Assembly: GCF_009193325.2 (NCBI RefSeq)
Contig: NZ_CP059856.1
Coordinates: 2,666,001-2,730,000 of the forward strand
DNA: 64,000 nt
Direction of reading: 5' to 3'
Source: Bacteroides zhangwenhongii
GTDB taxonomy: Bacteria; Bacteroidota; Bacteroidia; Bacteroidales; Bacteroidaceae
Part shown: positions 49,701-58,766 of the stretch, piece by piece
How positions within the stretch are numbered: position 1 is the stretch's first letter
How the letters are laid out: each line of letters starts with the position of its first letter
Translations under genes and position numbers: made by a program
The notes under the pieces: model-generated
Database searches by the model: none
The model's input: the letters and a program-made list of their open reading frames with translations, nothing else
Told to the model about the DNA's origin: nothing

Positions 49701-51104
49701 AAGATTCAGAATCAGAAAATGAAACTATTGATTGAAAAGATTGATTTGATCCCACTTTTACAAAAGGTGATGAGTAGTTTCAAACTGATAGCCGAAGAAA
49801 AGAACATAAACTATCAGCTGACTTCTACAATCCAGTCGGTATACAGCTGGGTAGACAGAGACAAATTTGAAAAGATATTCTTCAACCTGCTTTCCAATGC
49901 ATTCAAATATACACCTGCCGACAAATCGATCACAGTCAACATCACAACGAAAGAGAATACGGTAGAGATAGAAGTAGCAGACGAAGGAATCGGAATTGCA
50001 GTAGAAAAGCAGCATTCCTTATTCCAACGTTTCGAGTCATTGGTAAAACAGAATATTCTGCAACCATCTTCCGGCATAGGATTATCTTTGGTGAAAGAAA
50101 TGGTGGAAATGCATCATGGTACTATCACAGTAAACAGCCAACCCGGAGCGGGCAGCCGTTTCACAGTTAGCTTACCTTTGCAACGGAACGTTTTCGAAGA
50201 AGATGTACAGGTCGAATTCATTCTGAACGACAGCCAGACTTCAACACCCCATCCCGTCGATAGTATGAAAGCCCCGGAAGAGGTAGAGGAAAAAGAATAC
50301 ATCGAAAGTCATTCGGAAAGTTTCTCCATATTGGTGGTAGAAGATAATGACGAATTAAAGGCTTTCCTGAAAAACATTCTATCTGAGAACTATACGGTAA
50401 TCACAGCTTCCAATGGTGAAGAGGGATTGCAACATGCCGTTGACGATCTGCCCGATCTTATTATCAGCGATGTCATGATGCCGGTGATGGATGGTCTGGA
50501 GATGATCAGACAAATCAAAGAGAACAACAATATTTGCCATATCCCTATCATCGTATTATCAGCCAAAGCCTCTCTGGACGACCGCATCGCCGGATTGGAA
50601 CAAGGCATTGACGATTATATCACCAAACCTTTCAGTGCTACTTATCTAAAGACCCGTGTAGCCTCCTTGTTACGACAACGCAAAGCATTACAGGAGCTCT
50701 ATATGAATAGACTGATGGAAGGAAAGAATACCTCTTCTCCCGATCCTCTGACTCCTTCACAACCACAGATTACCCCATACGACGAACAGTTTATGGAGAA
50801 AGTTATGGCATATATGGAAGAACAAATGGACAATGCCGAACTGACTATTGATGAGTTTGCAGAACAGCTAATGCTTAGTCGTACGATCTTCTACCGGAAA
50901 TTAAAATCAATCGTCGGACTGACACCAGTTGACTTTATACGGGAAATACGCATCAAACGTGCCGTACAACTGATCGACAGTAATGAATATAATTTCTCCC
51001 AAGTAGCATACATGACCGGATTCAACGATCCGAAGTATTTCAGTAAATGTTTCAAGAAAGTGATAGGAATTACGCCATCGGAATATAAAGAGAGGAAAAG
51101 ATAA
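46764..51104 (+). CDS. Hybrid two-component system (HTCS) sensor-regulator
   Basis: The protein has 1446 residues from 46764 and is a full signal-transduction pathway in one chain. Signal peptide 1-20; periplasmic two-propeller sensor with many GNIWLGT/NHIWVGCYGGGL-type repeats to about 760; Y_Y_Y domain (about 770-870); one membrane helix at about 879-905; histidine kinase with His928 in DISHELRTP and ATPase boxes NLLSNAFKYTP, DEGIGI and GIGLSLVKEM; receiver with Asp1236 in ISDVMMPVMDG; C-terminal AraC DNA-binding domain. In Bacteroides these bind a specific oligosaccharide in the periplasm and activate their PUL. Here the neighbours imply a pectin-derived ligand. Confidence 0.96.
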   Translation: MKRLHTLFLFLTMANIIMAQPICQVKHFSVSDGLAQGVVMSILQDQKGLVWFSTWNGLNKFDGYTFKTYKTSQESNYAFGSNRMGTISESKYGDIWCPTYDGQACLFDVETEKFIDVLQPIELATKQTNYVTRIYSLKKGIAWILCENGYAFRVDEQLCKKGEGITLYSASNHNLKGNQIFNIYQDSEEDEWILTDKGVSIIGKKTLDTDFPFQFITQIKKAIYLIAENDKLARYDFHTKKLKFVDIPYPHHKINNVTTIGKDMLALGTDNGLILYSIPKNSFQQIDIRTATQTSNDVESVYQDHLGDIWIFSKDPGIVHLNLVSNEKEHLFTPKDEIIKHGRKSRKLIFEDNVKNLWLLPTEGNFCYYDRKEKTLKPLLTDINNPKSIFSPLVRSYTLDNQGNCWFATARGVEKLCFFPQSYQFNLTDYEAETRAFLQDSDKRLWAASKSNYIQIFAPDGSLVGYLSKQGNITKEKQGFFNGVYTILEDKDGNIWLGTKDIGLFQLKKTGANHYSIQHFEHHPNDPYSLSSNSIYTIFRDSRNHIWVGCYGGGLNLLTQDKDGKTSFIHSNNELRNYPIAHGMKVRNIAEAPGGVILVGTTNGLLTFSNNFERLEEIKFYRNIRRPGDKKSLSANDIMHIYTDKNKTTYVVSFTGGVNKVLSSNLLSENIQFKNYDKNNGLASDLVLSMIEDAQNRLWVVSEIALSKLDPAKETFENYELSSIYQEFNFSEALPIINARNQIVLGTDKGFLEVSPEKMRKSSYVPSIVFTGLKIQGHPADHSIDNLTKLKLEPSQRNVTFQFAALDYVNPKGILYAYRLKGLEEEWNEADNNRSASYINLPAGKYQLQIKSTNSDGVWVDNVRTLSIHVLPTFWETYWAWLLYFILFILFTASIVYVLFYIYRLRHRVDMEQQLANIKLRFFTDISHELRTPLTLISSPVTEVLENEPLSPSAREHLTLVHQNTERMLRLMNQILDFRKIQNQKMKLLIEKIDLIPLLQKVMSSFKLIAEEKNINYQLTSTIQSVYSWVDRDKFEKIFFNLLSNAFKYTPADKSITVNITTKENTVEIEVADEGIGIAVEKQHSLFQRFESLVKQNILQPSSGIGLSLVKEMVEMHHGTITVNSQPGAGSRFTVSLPLQRNVFEEDVQVEFILNDSQTSTPHPVDSMKAPEEVEEKEYIESHSESFSILVVEDNDELKAFLKNILSENYTVITASNGEEGLQHAVDDLPDLIISDVMMPVMDGLEMIRQIKENNNICHIPIIVLSAKASLDDRIAGLEQGIDDYITKPFSATYLKTRVASLLRQRKALQELYMNRLMEGKNTSSPDPLTPSQPQITPYDEQFMEKVMAYMEEQMDNAELTIDEFAEQLMLSRTIFYRKLKSIVGLTPVDFIREIRIKRAVQLIDSNEYNFSQVAYMTGFNDPKYFSKCFKKVIGITPSEYKERKR

Positions 51105-51198
51105 AGAAATCCTCCTTTTCTACCGGATATTCCCCACAAAAAGATTGAAAAGCGCGTACTATTGCAGTCTCAAATCTAAAAACCAAAAAAACTAGAAA

Positions 51199-53790
51199 AT
51201 GAAAAAGCAATGGATCATTGCCTGTCTTATCGGAATTCAAGGGGTAAATGTACAGGCACAACAACCCAGCAAGTATCCCTATCAGGACACGAAGCTGACT
51301 GTGGAACAACGGGCGGATGATTTACTTCAACGCCTCACATTAGAAGAAAAAGTGGCGTTGATGCAAAACAACTCACCGGCTATTCCCCGGCTTGGCATTA
51401 AGCCGTATGAATGGTGGAACGAAGCTCTTCATGGCGTTGCCCGCGCCGGACTGGCTACTGTCTTTCCGCAAGCCATAGGTATGGCCGCTTCTTTCAACGA
51501 CGAACTATTATACGAAGTCTTTGATGCCGTATCCGACGAAGCACGCGCCAAGAACCGCCAATTCAATGAAAAAGGACAATATAAACGTTATCAGGGACTG
51601 ACCATGTGGACTCCCAACGTCAATATTTTCCGCGACCCCCGCTGGGGACGTGGACAGGAAACATACGGCGAAGATCCTTATTTAAGCGGACGTATGGGAA
51701 TGGCGGCAGTCAGAGGTCTGCAAGGACCGGAAGATGCCGAATATGACAAACTTCATGCCTGCGCCAAACACTTTGCCGTACACTCGGGTCCCGAATGGAA
51801 CCGTCACAGCTTCAACGCAGAGAACATTGCCCCCAGAGACTTATGGGAAACCTACCTTCCTGCTTTCAAGGAACTGGTACAAAAAGCAGGAGTTAAAGAA
51901 GTGATGTGCGCTTACAACCGTTTCGAAGGCGATCCCTGCTGCGGTAGCAACCGCCTGTTAACCCAGATTCTCCGCAATGACTGGGGATTCAAAGGAATCG
52001 TAGTCACCGACTGCGGAGCAATCGGAGACTTCTTCCAACGCAAGAAACATGGAACACATCCCGATGCAGCCCATGCCTCTGCCGACGCTGTTTTAAGCGG
52101 AACAGATCTCGAATGTGGCGGTAACTTCAAAAGCATCACCGATGCTGTGAAAAAAGGCCTGATTTCGGAAGAGAAAATCAATGCATCAGTCAAAAGACTA
52201 CTGAAAGCCCGCTTTGAACTGGGAGAAATGAATCCGACTCATCCCTGGAGTAACATTCCATTTTCTGTTATCGACTGTCTCAAACACAAAGAACTGGCAC
52301 TGAAAATGGCACATGAAAGTCTGGTATTACTCCAAAACAATAACAACATCCTTCCATTAAACCGTCAGATGAAAGTCGCAGTCATCGGCCCCAACGCCAA
52401 CGACTCGGTAATGCAATGGGGTAACTACAACGGCTTCCCTTCACATACCGTTACTCTACTGGAAGGAATACGCGCCAAACTACCTGACGCACAAATCATC
52501 TACGAACCTGTATGCGGATATACAAACGACACCACCCTGCACAGCCTATTCAATCAGTGCAGCATCGGCGGAGAAGCCGGATTCAACGCCACCTACTGGA
52601 ATAACCGCGAATATAAAGGCAAAATTGCCGCAACCGACCGTCTGACCACTCCTTTCCATTTCAGTGCAGAAGGTTCTACCGTATTTGCTCCCGGTGTAGG
52701 ATTGAAAAACTTCACCGCCATCTATCGTTCCACTTTCCGCCCAACAGATTCCGGTGCCGCCACTTTCCGCGTGATGACTAACGGAGGAGTTACTTTATTC
52801 CTCAACGGCAAGCAAATAGCAGAAGCCACCAACATCAAGAATCATACCAATCTGTATTCTTTCAACTACGAAGCAGGAAAGAGTTACGACATCGAGTTGC
52901 GTTTTATTCAGGTTAAAGATAACCCTGCACTGAACTTCGACTTGGCAAAACAAACTCCAATGGATGCCCGTGAAATCCTGAACAAGTTGCAAAGCGCAGA
53001 TGTAGTTATCTTTGCCGGAGGCATCTCCCCCCTATTGGAAGGAGAATCCATGCGGGTATCCGACCCCGGATTCAAAGGCGGCGACCGTACAGAAATCGAA
53101 TTGCCCGCCATCCAGCGCGAAGTTCTTGCTCTTCTAAAGAAGAATGGAAAGAAAACAGTATTCGTCAACTTCTCCGGTTCGGCAATGGCCATCGTGCCTG
53201 AAACGCAGAATTGCGACGCTATCCTGCAAGCATGGTATCCCGGACAGGCAGGTGGAACAGCCGTTGCCGATGTTCTTTTCGGAGATTACAATCCTGCCGG
53301 ACGTCTGCCTATCACTTTCTATAAAAGCATGCAACAATTACCGGATTATGAAGATTATTCGATGAAAGGACGTACCTACCGTTTCATGACAGAAACACCT
53401 CTTTATCCATTCGGCTACGGTTTAAGTTATACCCGTTTTTCTTATGGAAAAGCTACCCTGAACCAATCGAAGCTGACCAAAGGCGAAAAAGCAATCCTTA
53501 CTATCCCGGTAAGTAACGTCGGACAGAGAGACGGTGAAGAAGTGGTTCAGGTATACATCTGCCGTCCTGACGACAAAGAAGGTCCGCAAAAAACTCTTCG
53601 TGGTTTCCAACGGGTTAACATTGCTAAAGGTAAGACACAGAACGTCCAAATAGAGCTTCCGTACGATTCTTTCGAATGGTTTGATGCAGCGACCAATACC
53701 ATACGTCCTTTAAACGGAACATATAAGATACTTTACGGAAACAGTTCTGATGCGAACAACTTACAGTCTATCAACATTCAAATTCAATAA
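51199..53790 (+). CDS. GH3 beta-glycosidase with PA14 insert, probable beta-xylosidase-type
   Basis: The protein has 863 residues with a signal peptide ending near VQAQ. The order is a GH3 TIM barrel (about 30-330, nucleophile Asp271 in VVTDCGAIGDF), an alpha/beta sandwich interrupted by a PA14 domain (about 460-590, GFNATYWNNREYKG), then a fibronectin-like C-terminal domain. WWNEALHGVARAG and TYGEDPYLSGRMG are typical of the plant/bacterial beta-xylosidase clade of GH3. It removes terminal sugars, so in a pectin locus it may trim xylose or another side chain. Exact substrate is inferred. A strong hairpin terminator follows. Confidence 0.9.
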   Translation: MKKQWIIACLIGIQGVNVQAQQPSKYPYQDTKLTVEQRADDLLQRLTLEEKVALMQNNSPAIPRLGIKPYEWWNEALHGVARAGLATVFPQAIGMAASFNDELLYEVFDAVSDEARAKNRQFNEKGQYKRYQGLTMWTPNVNIFRDPRWGRGQETYGEDPYLSGRMGMAAVRGLQGPEDAEYDKLHACAKHFAVHSGPEWNRHSFNAENIAPRDLWETYLPAFKELVQKAGVKEVMCAYNRFEGDPCCGSNRLLTQILRNDWGFKGIVVTDCGAIGDFFQRKKHGTHPDAAHASADAVLSGTDLECGGNFKSITDAVKKGLISEEKINASVKRLLKARFELGEMNPTHPWSNIPFSVIDCLKHKELALKMAHESLVLLQNNNNILPLNRQMKVAVIGPNANDSVMQWGNYNGFPSHTVTLLEGIRAKLPDAQIIYEPVCGYTNDTTLHSLFNQCSIGGEAGFNATYWNNREYKGKIAATDRLTTPFHFSAEGSTVFAPGVGLKNFTAIYRSTFRPTDSGAATFRVMTNGGVTLFLNGKQIAEATNIKNHTNLYSFNYEAGKSYDIELRFIQVKDNPALNFDLAKQTPMDAREILNKLQSADVVIFAGGISPLLEGESMRVSDPGFKGGDRTEIELPAIQREVLALLKKNGKKTVFVNFSGSAMAIVPETQNCDAILQAWYPGQAGGTAVADVLFGDYNPAGRLPITFYKSMQQLPDYEDYSMKGRTYRFMTETPLYPFGYGLSYTRFSYGKATLNQSKLTKGEKAILTIPVSNVGQRDGEEVVQVYICRPDDKEGPQKTLRGFQRVNIAKGKTQNVQIELPYDSFEWFDAATNTIRPLNGTYKILYGNSSDANNLQSINIQIQ

Positions 53791-53818
53791 ATTATCAGAT
53801 ATATAAATCATTCACTTT

Positions 53819-53858
53819 AACAGGGATTGGAGATAACAAAGTTATTCCAATCCCTGTT
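53819..53858 (+). terminator. Terminator after the GH3 gene
   Basis: Arms 53819-53831 and 53846-53858 pair perfectly over 13 bp. An inner ATAAC/GTTAT pairing with a single bulged G nearly closes the loop. The rest of the 262-bp gap up to the antitoxin gene is AT-rich with no other structure seen. Confidence 0.8.
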
Positions 53859-54011
53859 TCTACTTGTTGTATCATTACATTTATAGATTAGTCTCTGATA
53901 AAAGGAACTTTGGGAGTAAGGGAAAGGAAGTTTTCTATTAAATAATCTATTATCTTTCGCAGAAGCGTCATAAAGATATGATAAATGATTGGATAAGCTG
54001 AGGAACTTTCT

Positions 54012-54019
54012 TATCTTTG
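54012..54019 (+). promoter_or_regulatory. -7 box of the toxin-antitoxin pair
   Basis: TATCTTTG lies 34 bp before the antitoxin ATG. A TTGG at 53989-53992, 19 bp upstream, may be the -33 element. Confidence 0.5.
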
Positions 54020-54052
54020 TATTCGTTAGATATATAATAAAGGAAAATAGTT

Positions 54053-54259
54053 ATGGATACAGCAATGAATCAAAGTGTTTTTTTAAGTATACCGAAATCC
54101 GACGTGAAGTTCTTCAAAGAGCTTGCAAAAAAAATGGGTTGGAATATTGATATAAGAGAAGATTTCCTAAAAGATTATATAGCCTCTCGTCCCAAAAAAG
54201 TTAATCTTTCAGAGGAAGAAATTCTTGCAGAATTAAATGCCATAAGATACGGAGAATGA
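54053..54259 (+). CDS. Putative antitoxin of a PIN-domain toxin-antitoxin pair
   Basis: The protein has 68 residues, with no recognised family by eye. The first half (SVFLSIPKSDVKFFKELAKKMGWNI) resembles a small DNA-binding or dimerisation segment, and the second half is charged (SEEEILAELNAIR), as seen in toxin-neutralising tails. The stop overlaps the toxin start (ATGA), the standard coupling. Small size, its own promoter and position before a PIN toxin support the call. Confidence 0.78.
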   Translation: MDTAMNQSVFLSIPKSDVKFFKELAKKMGWNIDIREDFLKDYIASRPKKVNLSEEEILAELNAIRYGE

Positions 54260-54657
54260 AAATAATCATAGACACAAACCTATGGATCTCATTCATGTTA
54301 GGACGTAAGCTTACAACTATGCGCTCATTACTTACATATCCTACATTGGAAATATATGTATGCCGTGAGTTGTTAGATGAATTCTACGATGTTTCTTCAC
54401 GGGAGAAAATACAAAAATATATTCATCCTGAGGATTTAGATGACACACTCAAACTTATCCATTTATATGGAAAATACGTCGTCATTAGGACTCAAAGTAA
54501 ATCAGAGATTAGAGATAAAAAAGACCTTTATCTACTCTCTCTAGCAGATACTATCAAAGCAAACTATATTGTTACCGGTGACAAAGATCTATTAGTATTA
54601 GAGAAACATAATCATACAAAGATTGTAACTATAACAGAATTCATGAAATTATTATAA
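54256..54657 (+). CDS. Putative PIN-domain toxin (COG1569-like)
   Basis: The protein has 133 residues. PIN acidic residues are visible in IIIDTNLWISFML (Asp6), RELLDEF, IRDKKDLYLLSLAD and VTGDKDLLVLEKH. The COG1569-type ending KIVTITEFMKLL fits. PIN toxins are Mg-dependent RNases, usually inhibiting translation; the RNA target is unknown. The ATG overlaps the antitoxin stop by four bases. A bidirectional terminator follows. Confidence 0.85.
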   Translation: MKIIIDTNLWISFMLGRKLTTMRSLLTYPTLEIYVCRELLDEFYDVSSREKIQKYIHPEDLDDTLKLIHLYGKYVVIRTQSKSEIRDKKDLYLLSLADTIKANYIVTGDKDLLVLEKHNHTKIVTITEFMKLL

Positions 54658-54700
54658 TTACGGGGGATCTTAAGTATCACACTTAAAATCCCCCGTAATT
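54656..54700. terminator. Bidirectional terminator between the toxin gene and GH28 copy 2
   Basis: A long hairpin centred near 54678 pairs AATTACGGGGGAT with ATCCCCCGTAATT, with an inner TAAGT/ACTTA pairing. It is flanked by A- and T-rich runs on both sides, so it can serve both converging genes. Confidence 0.85.
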
Positions 54701-54713
54701 ATCCGACTAGTTA

Positions 54714-56288
54714 TTAGTTCCTGGTCAGCAACCGTTTCTCTGAAATCGTTCCCAGATCTTTTCCGTTAATGGTGATATCCGTCGTATTTTCGATCTGTAT
54801 CATAGATTGGTCAGGAGTGTCAATTTCAACATTCTCGATGTTGAGCTTTGCCACTTTATTCACTACAATCCCCTCTTTAGCACCAGTAACCACCATATTC
54901 TTGATGGAAATATTCTCAATCGGCATTTCGGGAAGTCCGTTCAGATACGCCGCCCGTCCTGCTCCCCTGCAAAACACATCCGAGATATAGATGTTCCTGA
55001 AAGCAGGAGTCTCTTCACTCACACTCGGAATCGGTTCACCGGGAGCACTTTTGGCCGCATAATATAAATCGGCAATCAAAGCATCATTAGGAACATCAAT
55101 CATATTTATATTATTGATATAAATATTCTCCACAACGCCACCACGTCCACGGGCACTTTTAAACCGCAACCCGACATCCGTACCGATAAAAGAACATTCG
55201 GACACATATACATTCTTCACTCCTCCGGACATCTCACTACCAATTACGAATCCGCCATGACCATGCAATACGGTATTGTTTCTCACAATCACATTCTCAC
55301 AAGGTTCACCTCTGCGACGGCCATCTTCGTCTTTACCAGACTTCAGACAAATCGCATCATCTCCCGCATCAAAGAAACAGTTGGCAATCAACACATTCTT
55401 GCATGATTCCACATCGAGCGCGTCTCCGTTCTGCGAATACCAGGGATTGAACACCTTTACATCATTCAATATCAAAGATTCGCACGAAAGCGGATGAAGA
55501 CACCAGCTCGGAGAGTTTTTGAAAGTCACGCCTTCCAGAAGCACCTTTTTACTCTTCACAATACTTAGCAGTACAGGACGCAGCCAACTTTTCATCTCCT
55601 CCCATTCTTCACTCGTAATTTCAGCCTGTTGATCCCCCTGGCCAGACATGAGAACGGATGCCTTCAATGCCCCTTCATTGGGATACCACACCTTGCCGTT
55701 CTCATCCACATTACCACCGGAGTTCACCAGATTCTTCCACTGTCTGTCCGTCATTTTATCCTTCTTCACGGGACGCCATCTGTCTCCCGCTCCATCAAAA
55801 ACGCCATAACCAGTAATAGCTATGTTTTCTGCATTCATTGCCGAGATAGGCGACTGGCAGCGCCGTGTATCCAGTCCTTCAAATGAAGTCGTAATAATCG
55901 GATACAACGAGGTGTCACCGCTAAACACAATCAAAGCATTCTTTTCTGCATGCAAATTGACGTTACTTTGCAAAACAATGGGGCCTGTGAGCCACAAACC
56001 TTCCGGAATGATTACTTTACCCCCTCCTTTGTCGTGCACTGCTTTGATAGCCTTATTAATAGCCTCCGTGTTCAGCGTCACCCCATCGCTTTTTGCTCCG
56101 AAATCACAGATATTTACCTGATAATCGGGAAAAACGGGACGCTCTATGGTGGGCATGGAGAAAGGAAGGTCTGCATACATCGCCTTCAAATCTGTCTCCA
56201 CATCCACCTGCTTGGCAGTACCCTGACAAGCACAAAATAGTCCTATGATGACCGGTACCAGGCCAGTCATTCGATTCAATCTATTCAT
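54714..56288 (-). CDS. GH28 polygalacturonase-family lipoprotein, copy 2
   Basis: The protein has 524 residues with a lipoprotein signal (LFCACQG). It is a clear paralogue of the 44798 gene, with the same NGDALDVESC, GDDAICLKSG, HGHGGFVIGSEMSGGV and GLRFKSARGRGG motifs. Most of the beta-helix is collinear with the other copy; the C-terminus is a normal one without the repeat-derived tail. It probably hydrolyses homogalacturonan or related pectin. It is the last gene of the minus-strand operon, 25 bp after the CE8 gene. Confidence 0.93.
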   Translation of the reverse strand: MNRLNRMTGLVPVIIGLFCACQGTAKQVDVETDLKAMYADLPFSMPTIERPVFPDYQVNICDFGAKSDGVTLNTEAINKAIKAVHDKGGGKVIIPEGLWLTGPIVLQSNVNLHAEKNALIVFSGDTSLYPIITTSFEGLDTRRCQSPISAMNAENIAITGYGVFDGAGDRWRPVKKDKMTDRQWKNLVNSGGNVDENGKVWYPNEGALKASVLMSGQGDQQAEITSEEWEEMKSWLRPVLLSIVKSKKVLLEGVTFKNSPSWCLHPLSCESLILNDVKVFNPWYSQNGDALDVESCKNVLIANCFFDAGDDAICLKSGKDEDGRRRGEPCENVIVRNNTVLHGHGGFVIGSEMSGGVKNVYVSECSFIGTDVGLRFKSARGRGGVVENIYINNINMIDVPNDALIADLYYAAKSAPGEPIPSVSEETPAFRNIYISDVFCRGAGRAAYLNGLPEMPIENISIKNMVVTGAKEGIVVNKVAKLNIENVEIDTPDQSMIQIENTTDITINGKDLGTISEKRLLTRN

Positions 56289-56313
56289 CGTATCTTTTTA
56301 CCTAAACATTTTA

Positions 56314-58725
56314 TTATTTGAACCAAGCCGCATCGGTATAACCATCCCAACTCATGATGGTTTCGCGCGTACCGAAGTATTGATCGTATTGTTCCTTACT
56401 AAGTTGCAGCACTGTATTGCGCACCGTTGCCGGAATGGATTGATAAATATCAGAACCCGATTCAGTCTTGCAGTTGTAAAGTTTGCAGCCGGTGGCAACA
56501 GTAGGTACAGCCGGTGTCAGCGGTTTATTCTCGTCTACAAAGTTAGGACCGTACACATCCGCAAACGTACAGTTTAAGAAGGTCAGGTTATCCGGTTCAA
56601 ACTGATAAATCAAAGTGGAGTTAGTAACGCTTTCGCCTACCGTGAAACGGCTGTTCAAGAATACATAACCTAAGTAACCCGCCCTGACGCGTGCTTGCAT
56701 TACAGCACGTGTACCGCTAGGTGCATGGATCTGACAATCTTCAAACAGTACCACCTTACCCGATCCCCAGATAAAGTCGGTAGCTCCGGCTATGAAACAA
56801 TCTTTGAACCAGTTGTAACCTCCACCGGGAAGCAAAGTATCCTGGAAACTCAAGACACGGCAATTGATAAAAGCAGCCGATTTGTTGTTAATATAAAGTG
56901 CCTCGGCTTGGCCATTCTTACCCAGTGTCCAGCCATACGCATTCTCTATCGTCACATTTTCAAAACGGATTTTATCACTGTTACCATCGAGTATCACCAC
57001 CGAACGACCTCCGGAAGAAGGTACAATAGTACCAGTAGGGGCAAACTGATCGATATTGGTTCCGCCGCCTATACCACCGTTAATATCATTGCTGTTATCA
57101 TATTGAATATTGACAGCCGTATTATCACTGGCATTTCCTTTTACGGTGATATTGCTTTGATCGCGCAAGTAGATAATCTCCTGATAGATACCGTCATCCA
57201 TCCGGAAAGTCTTGGCAGCATTCAAATCGACATGAGCCGCACAGAAATCAATAGCACCTTGCAAAGTATAAAAGTCAGCATTAGGGTCGGTGTGACTAAT
57301 CTTCACCTCATAGTTCGGTCCGGCCAATGCCGGTGCCGGCTTCGTTTTGAATGTCCATGCACGGCCGTATACTCCCTTAAAGTCCGTTTGTTTCACAGCT
57401 GCCTGTTCGATGGTTACATAATATTCGGTGTCGGGCTGCAAACGCTGTTGATGAGGCTTGATGATGAAACTGTTACCTTCCACCCGTGCCGGATAATAAT
57501 TGACGATACGACGACTGACGGAAGAGCCGGTGGGCGTAACGCCGATAATATCCATCCACGTATTCAATTGGGTCTGGCCGTCTACAATAGATTGTCTGCG
57601 CTCTGCCATATTGATTTCGTCTACCTGTTTATGATCGCTCATACGATAGATACGGATGCAGCCACTCGTGCCAAGTTCGGGTGCAGTGCCTTCAAAGGCT
57701 ATTTTCAGTTCGGTATCTGCAAGTGCTTGCTGCGTGCCGTCGGCAGGTGTGAAAGCATATCCTGCTACAGGAGTCTTATCTCCATCGGCCGTACCGTCTT
57801 CACTGCTTCCGTCTTCCCAGGGAGCTGATGAGTTTCCGCCTTCCACATTTTCAAGACGTCCCATCTCTACAAAGCCGCTGTCGTCTATGTAGAGTGCAAA
57901 GGTATAGCTATAACCTTTGTGGAATTGCGGCAAAGCAATGTCCAAATTGGTAAATATCCACTCTTTCTCTCTATCGTCCAATACGAAAGACACTTTATAG
58001 CTGTCTGTCAATGCCGAAGGAAGAATGATAGCTTCGTAGAATTCTGTTGTAGCATTGTGATAAGGGTTGATTGTAGCAACAGAGCTTTCATCAACTGTCA
58101 GTACATCTGTTTGTATATTGAATGAAGCGGCAGTTTGCATCCCCTCAATCCGTACATCACTTACTTCCAACGGTTCTTTTTCCATATTCACAAACTTCAG
58201 AATCACTTTTGCCAGACGATGGGTAAAGTTTAATGAGATATGGGGTTCGTTCTCTGGAGAGTAGGTGTATTCCTCTTTCGTGGCAGCATATAGTAAGTCG
58301 CACGCCGTACTTCCTCTTTCTTGAGCGGCCAGTTGCACGGGATAATTAAAATTACGTACATCGGCATTATACGGATAGTATGCCACAAACTTCACCGGTG
58401 TTCCATCATTTTGCACTTTCAGCGGTGTAGTGGAAGTGAAAGAAACCGACGCACCCTCTTCCGAGCAGACATAAGGTACATTCGCTGCTTCTGTGGCAGG
58501 TTCAAGAGTCTTCATATCCAGCACGTATGTTCCGATCTTATCTCCGTCATTCCATGACGATCCGTCTTGGGTGACACGGGTTGAGAAACCTGTGAGGTCT
58601 ACACCGAAGGTAACCTCTCCCGCAGTAGTAGGTTGTTTTGTGCCTGTATCTTGCTCATCATCCGAACAAGAGAGGCAAAACAAACCACCTAACAAGGGAT
58701 ATAATAATGAATGAAATAATTTCAT
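56314..58725 (-). CDS. CE8-like pectinesterase with N-terminal fimbrillin-like domain
   Basis: The protein has 803 residues with lipobox LSC near residue 19. Residues about 30-300 resemble a fimbrillin/Mfa-like domain (WNDGDKIGTYVLD, LNFTHRLAKVILKF), then an Ig-like domain (AFTPADGTQQALADTELKIAF), then a CE8 beta-helix from about 480. Catalytic Asp629 (FQDTL) and Asp650 (ATDFIWG) are 21 residues apart, as in plant and Dickeya pectin methylesterases. The usual LGRPW arginine motif is not seen; the matching segment reads STLIYQFEPD. It should remove methyl esters from pectin, but the missing arginine makes activity uncertain. Confidence 0.85.
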   Translation of the reverse strand: MKLFHSLLYPLLGGLFCLSCSDDEQDTGTKQPTTAGEVTFGVDLTGFSTRVTQDGSSWNDGDKIGTYVLDMKTLEPATEAANVPYVCSEEGASVSFTSTTPLKVQNDGTPVKFVAYYPYNADVRNFNYPVQLAAQERGSTACDLLYAATKEEYTYSPENEPHISLNFTHRLAKVILKFVNMEKEPLEVSDVRIEGMQTAASFNIQTDVLTVDESSVATINPYHNATTEFYEAIILPSALTDSYKVSFVLDDREKEWIFTNLDIALPQFHKGYSYTFALYIDDSGFVEMGRLENVEGGNSSAPWEDGSSEDGTADGDKTPVAGYAFTPADGTQQALADTELKIAFEGTAPELGTSGCIRIYRMSDHKQVDEINMAERRQSIVDGQTQLNTWMDIIGVTPTGSSVSRRIVNYYPARVEGNSFIIKPHQQRLQPDTEYYVTIEQAAVKQTDFKGVYGRAWTFKTKPAPALAGPNYEVKISHTDPNADFYTLQGAIDFCAAHVDLNAAKTFRMDDGIYQEIIYLRDQSNITVKGNASDNTAVNIQYDNSNDINGGIGGGTNIDQFAPTGTIVPSSGGRSVVILDGNSDKIRFENVTIENAYGWTLGKNGQAEALYINNKSAAFINCRVLSFQDTLLPGGGYNWFKDCFIAGATDFIWGSGKVVLFEDCQIHAPSGTRAVMQARVRAGYLGYVFLNSRFTVGESVTNSTLIYQFEPDNLTFLNCTFADVYGPNFVDENKPLTPAVPTVATGCKLYNCKTESGSDIYQSIPATVRNTVLQLSKEQYDQYFGTRETIMSWDGYTDAAWFK

Positions 58726-58766
58726 AACTGTAATGTTTAATCAGTATTACAAGAGTAATTCAATGG

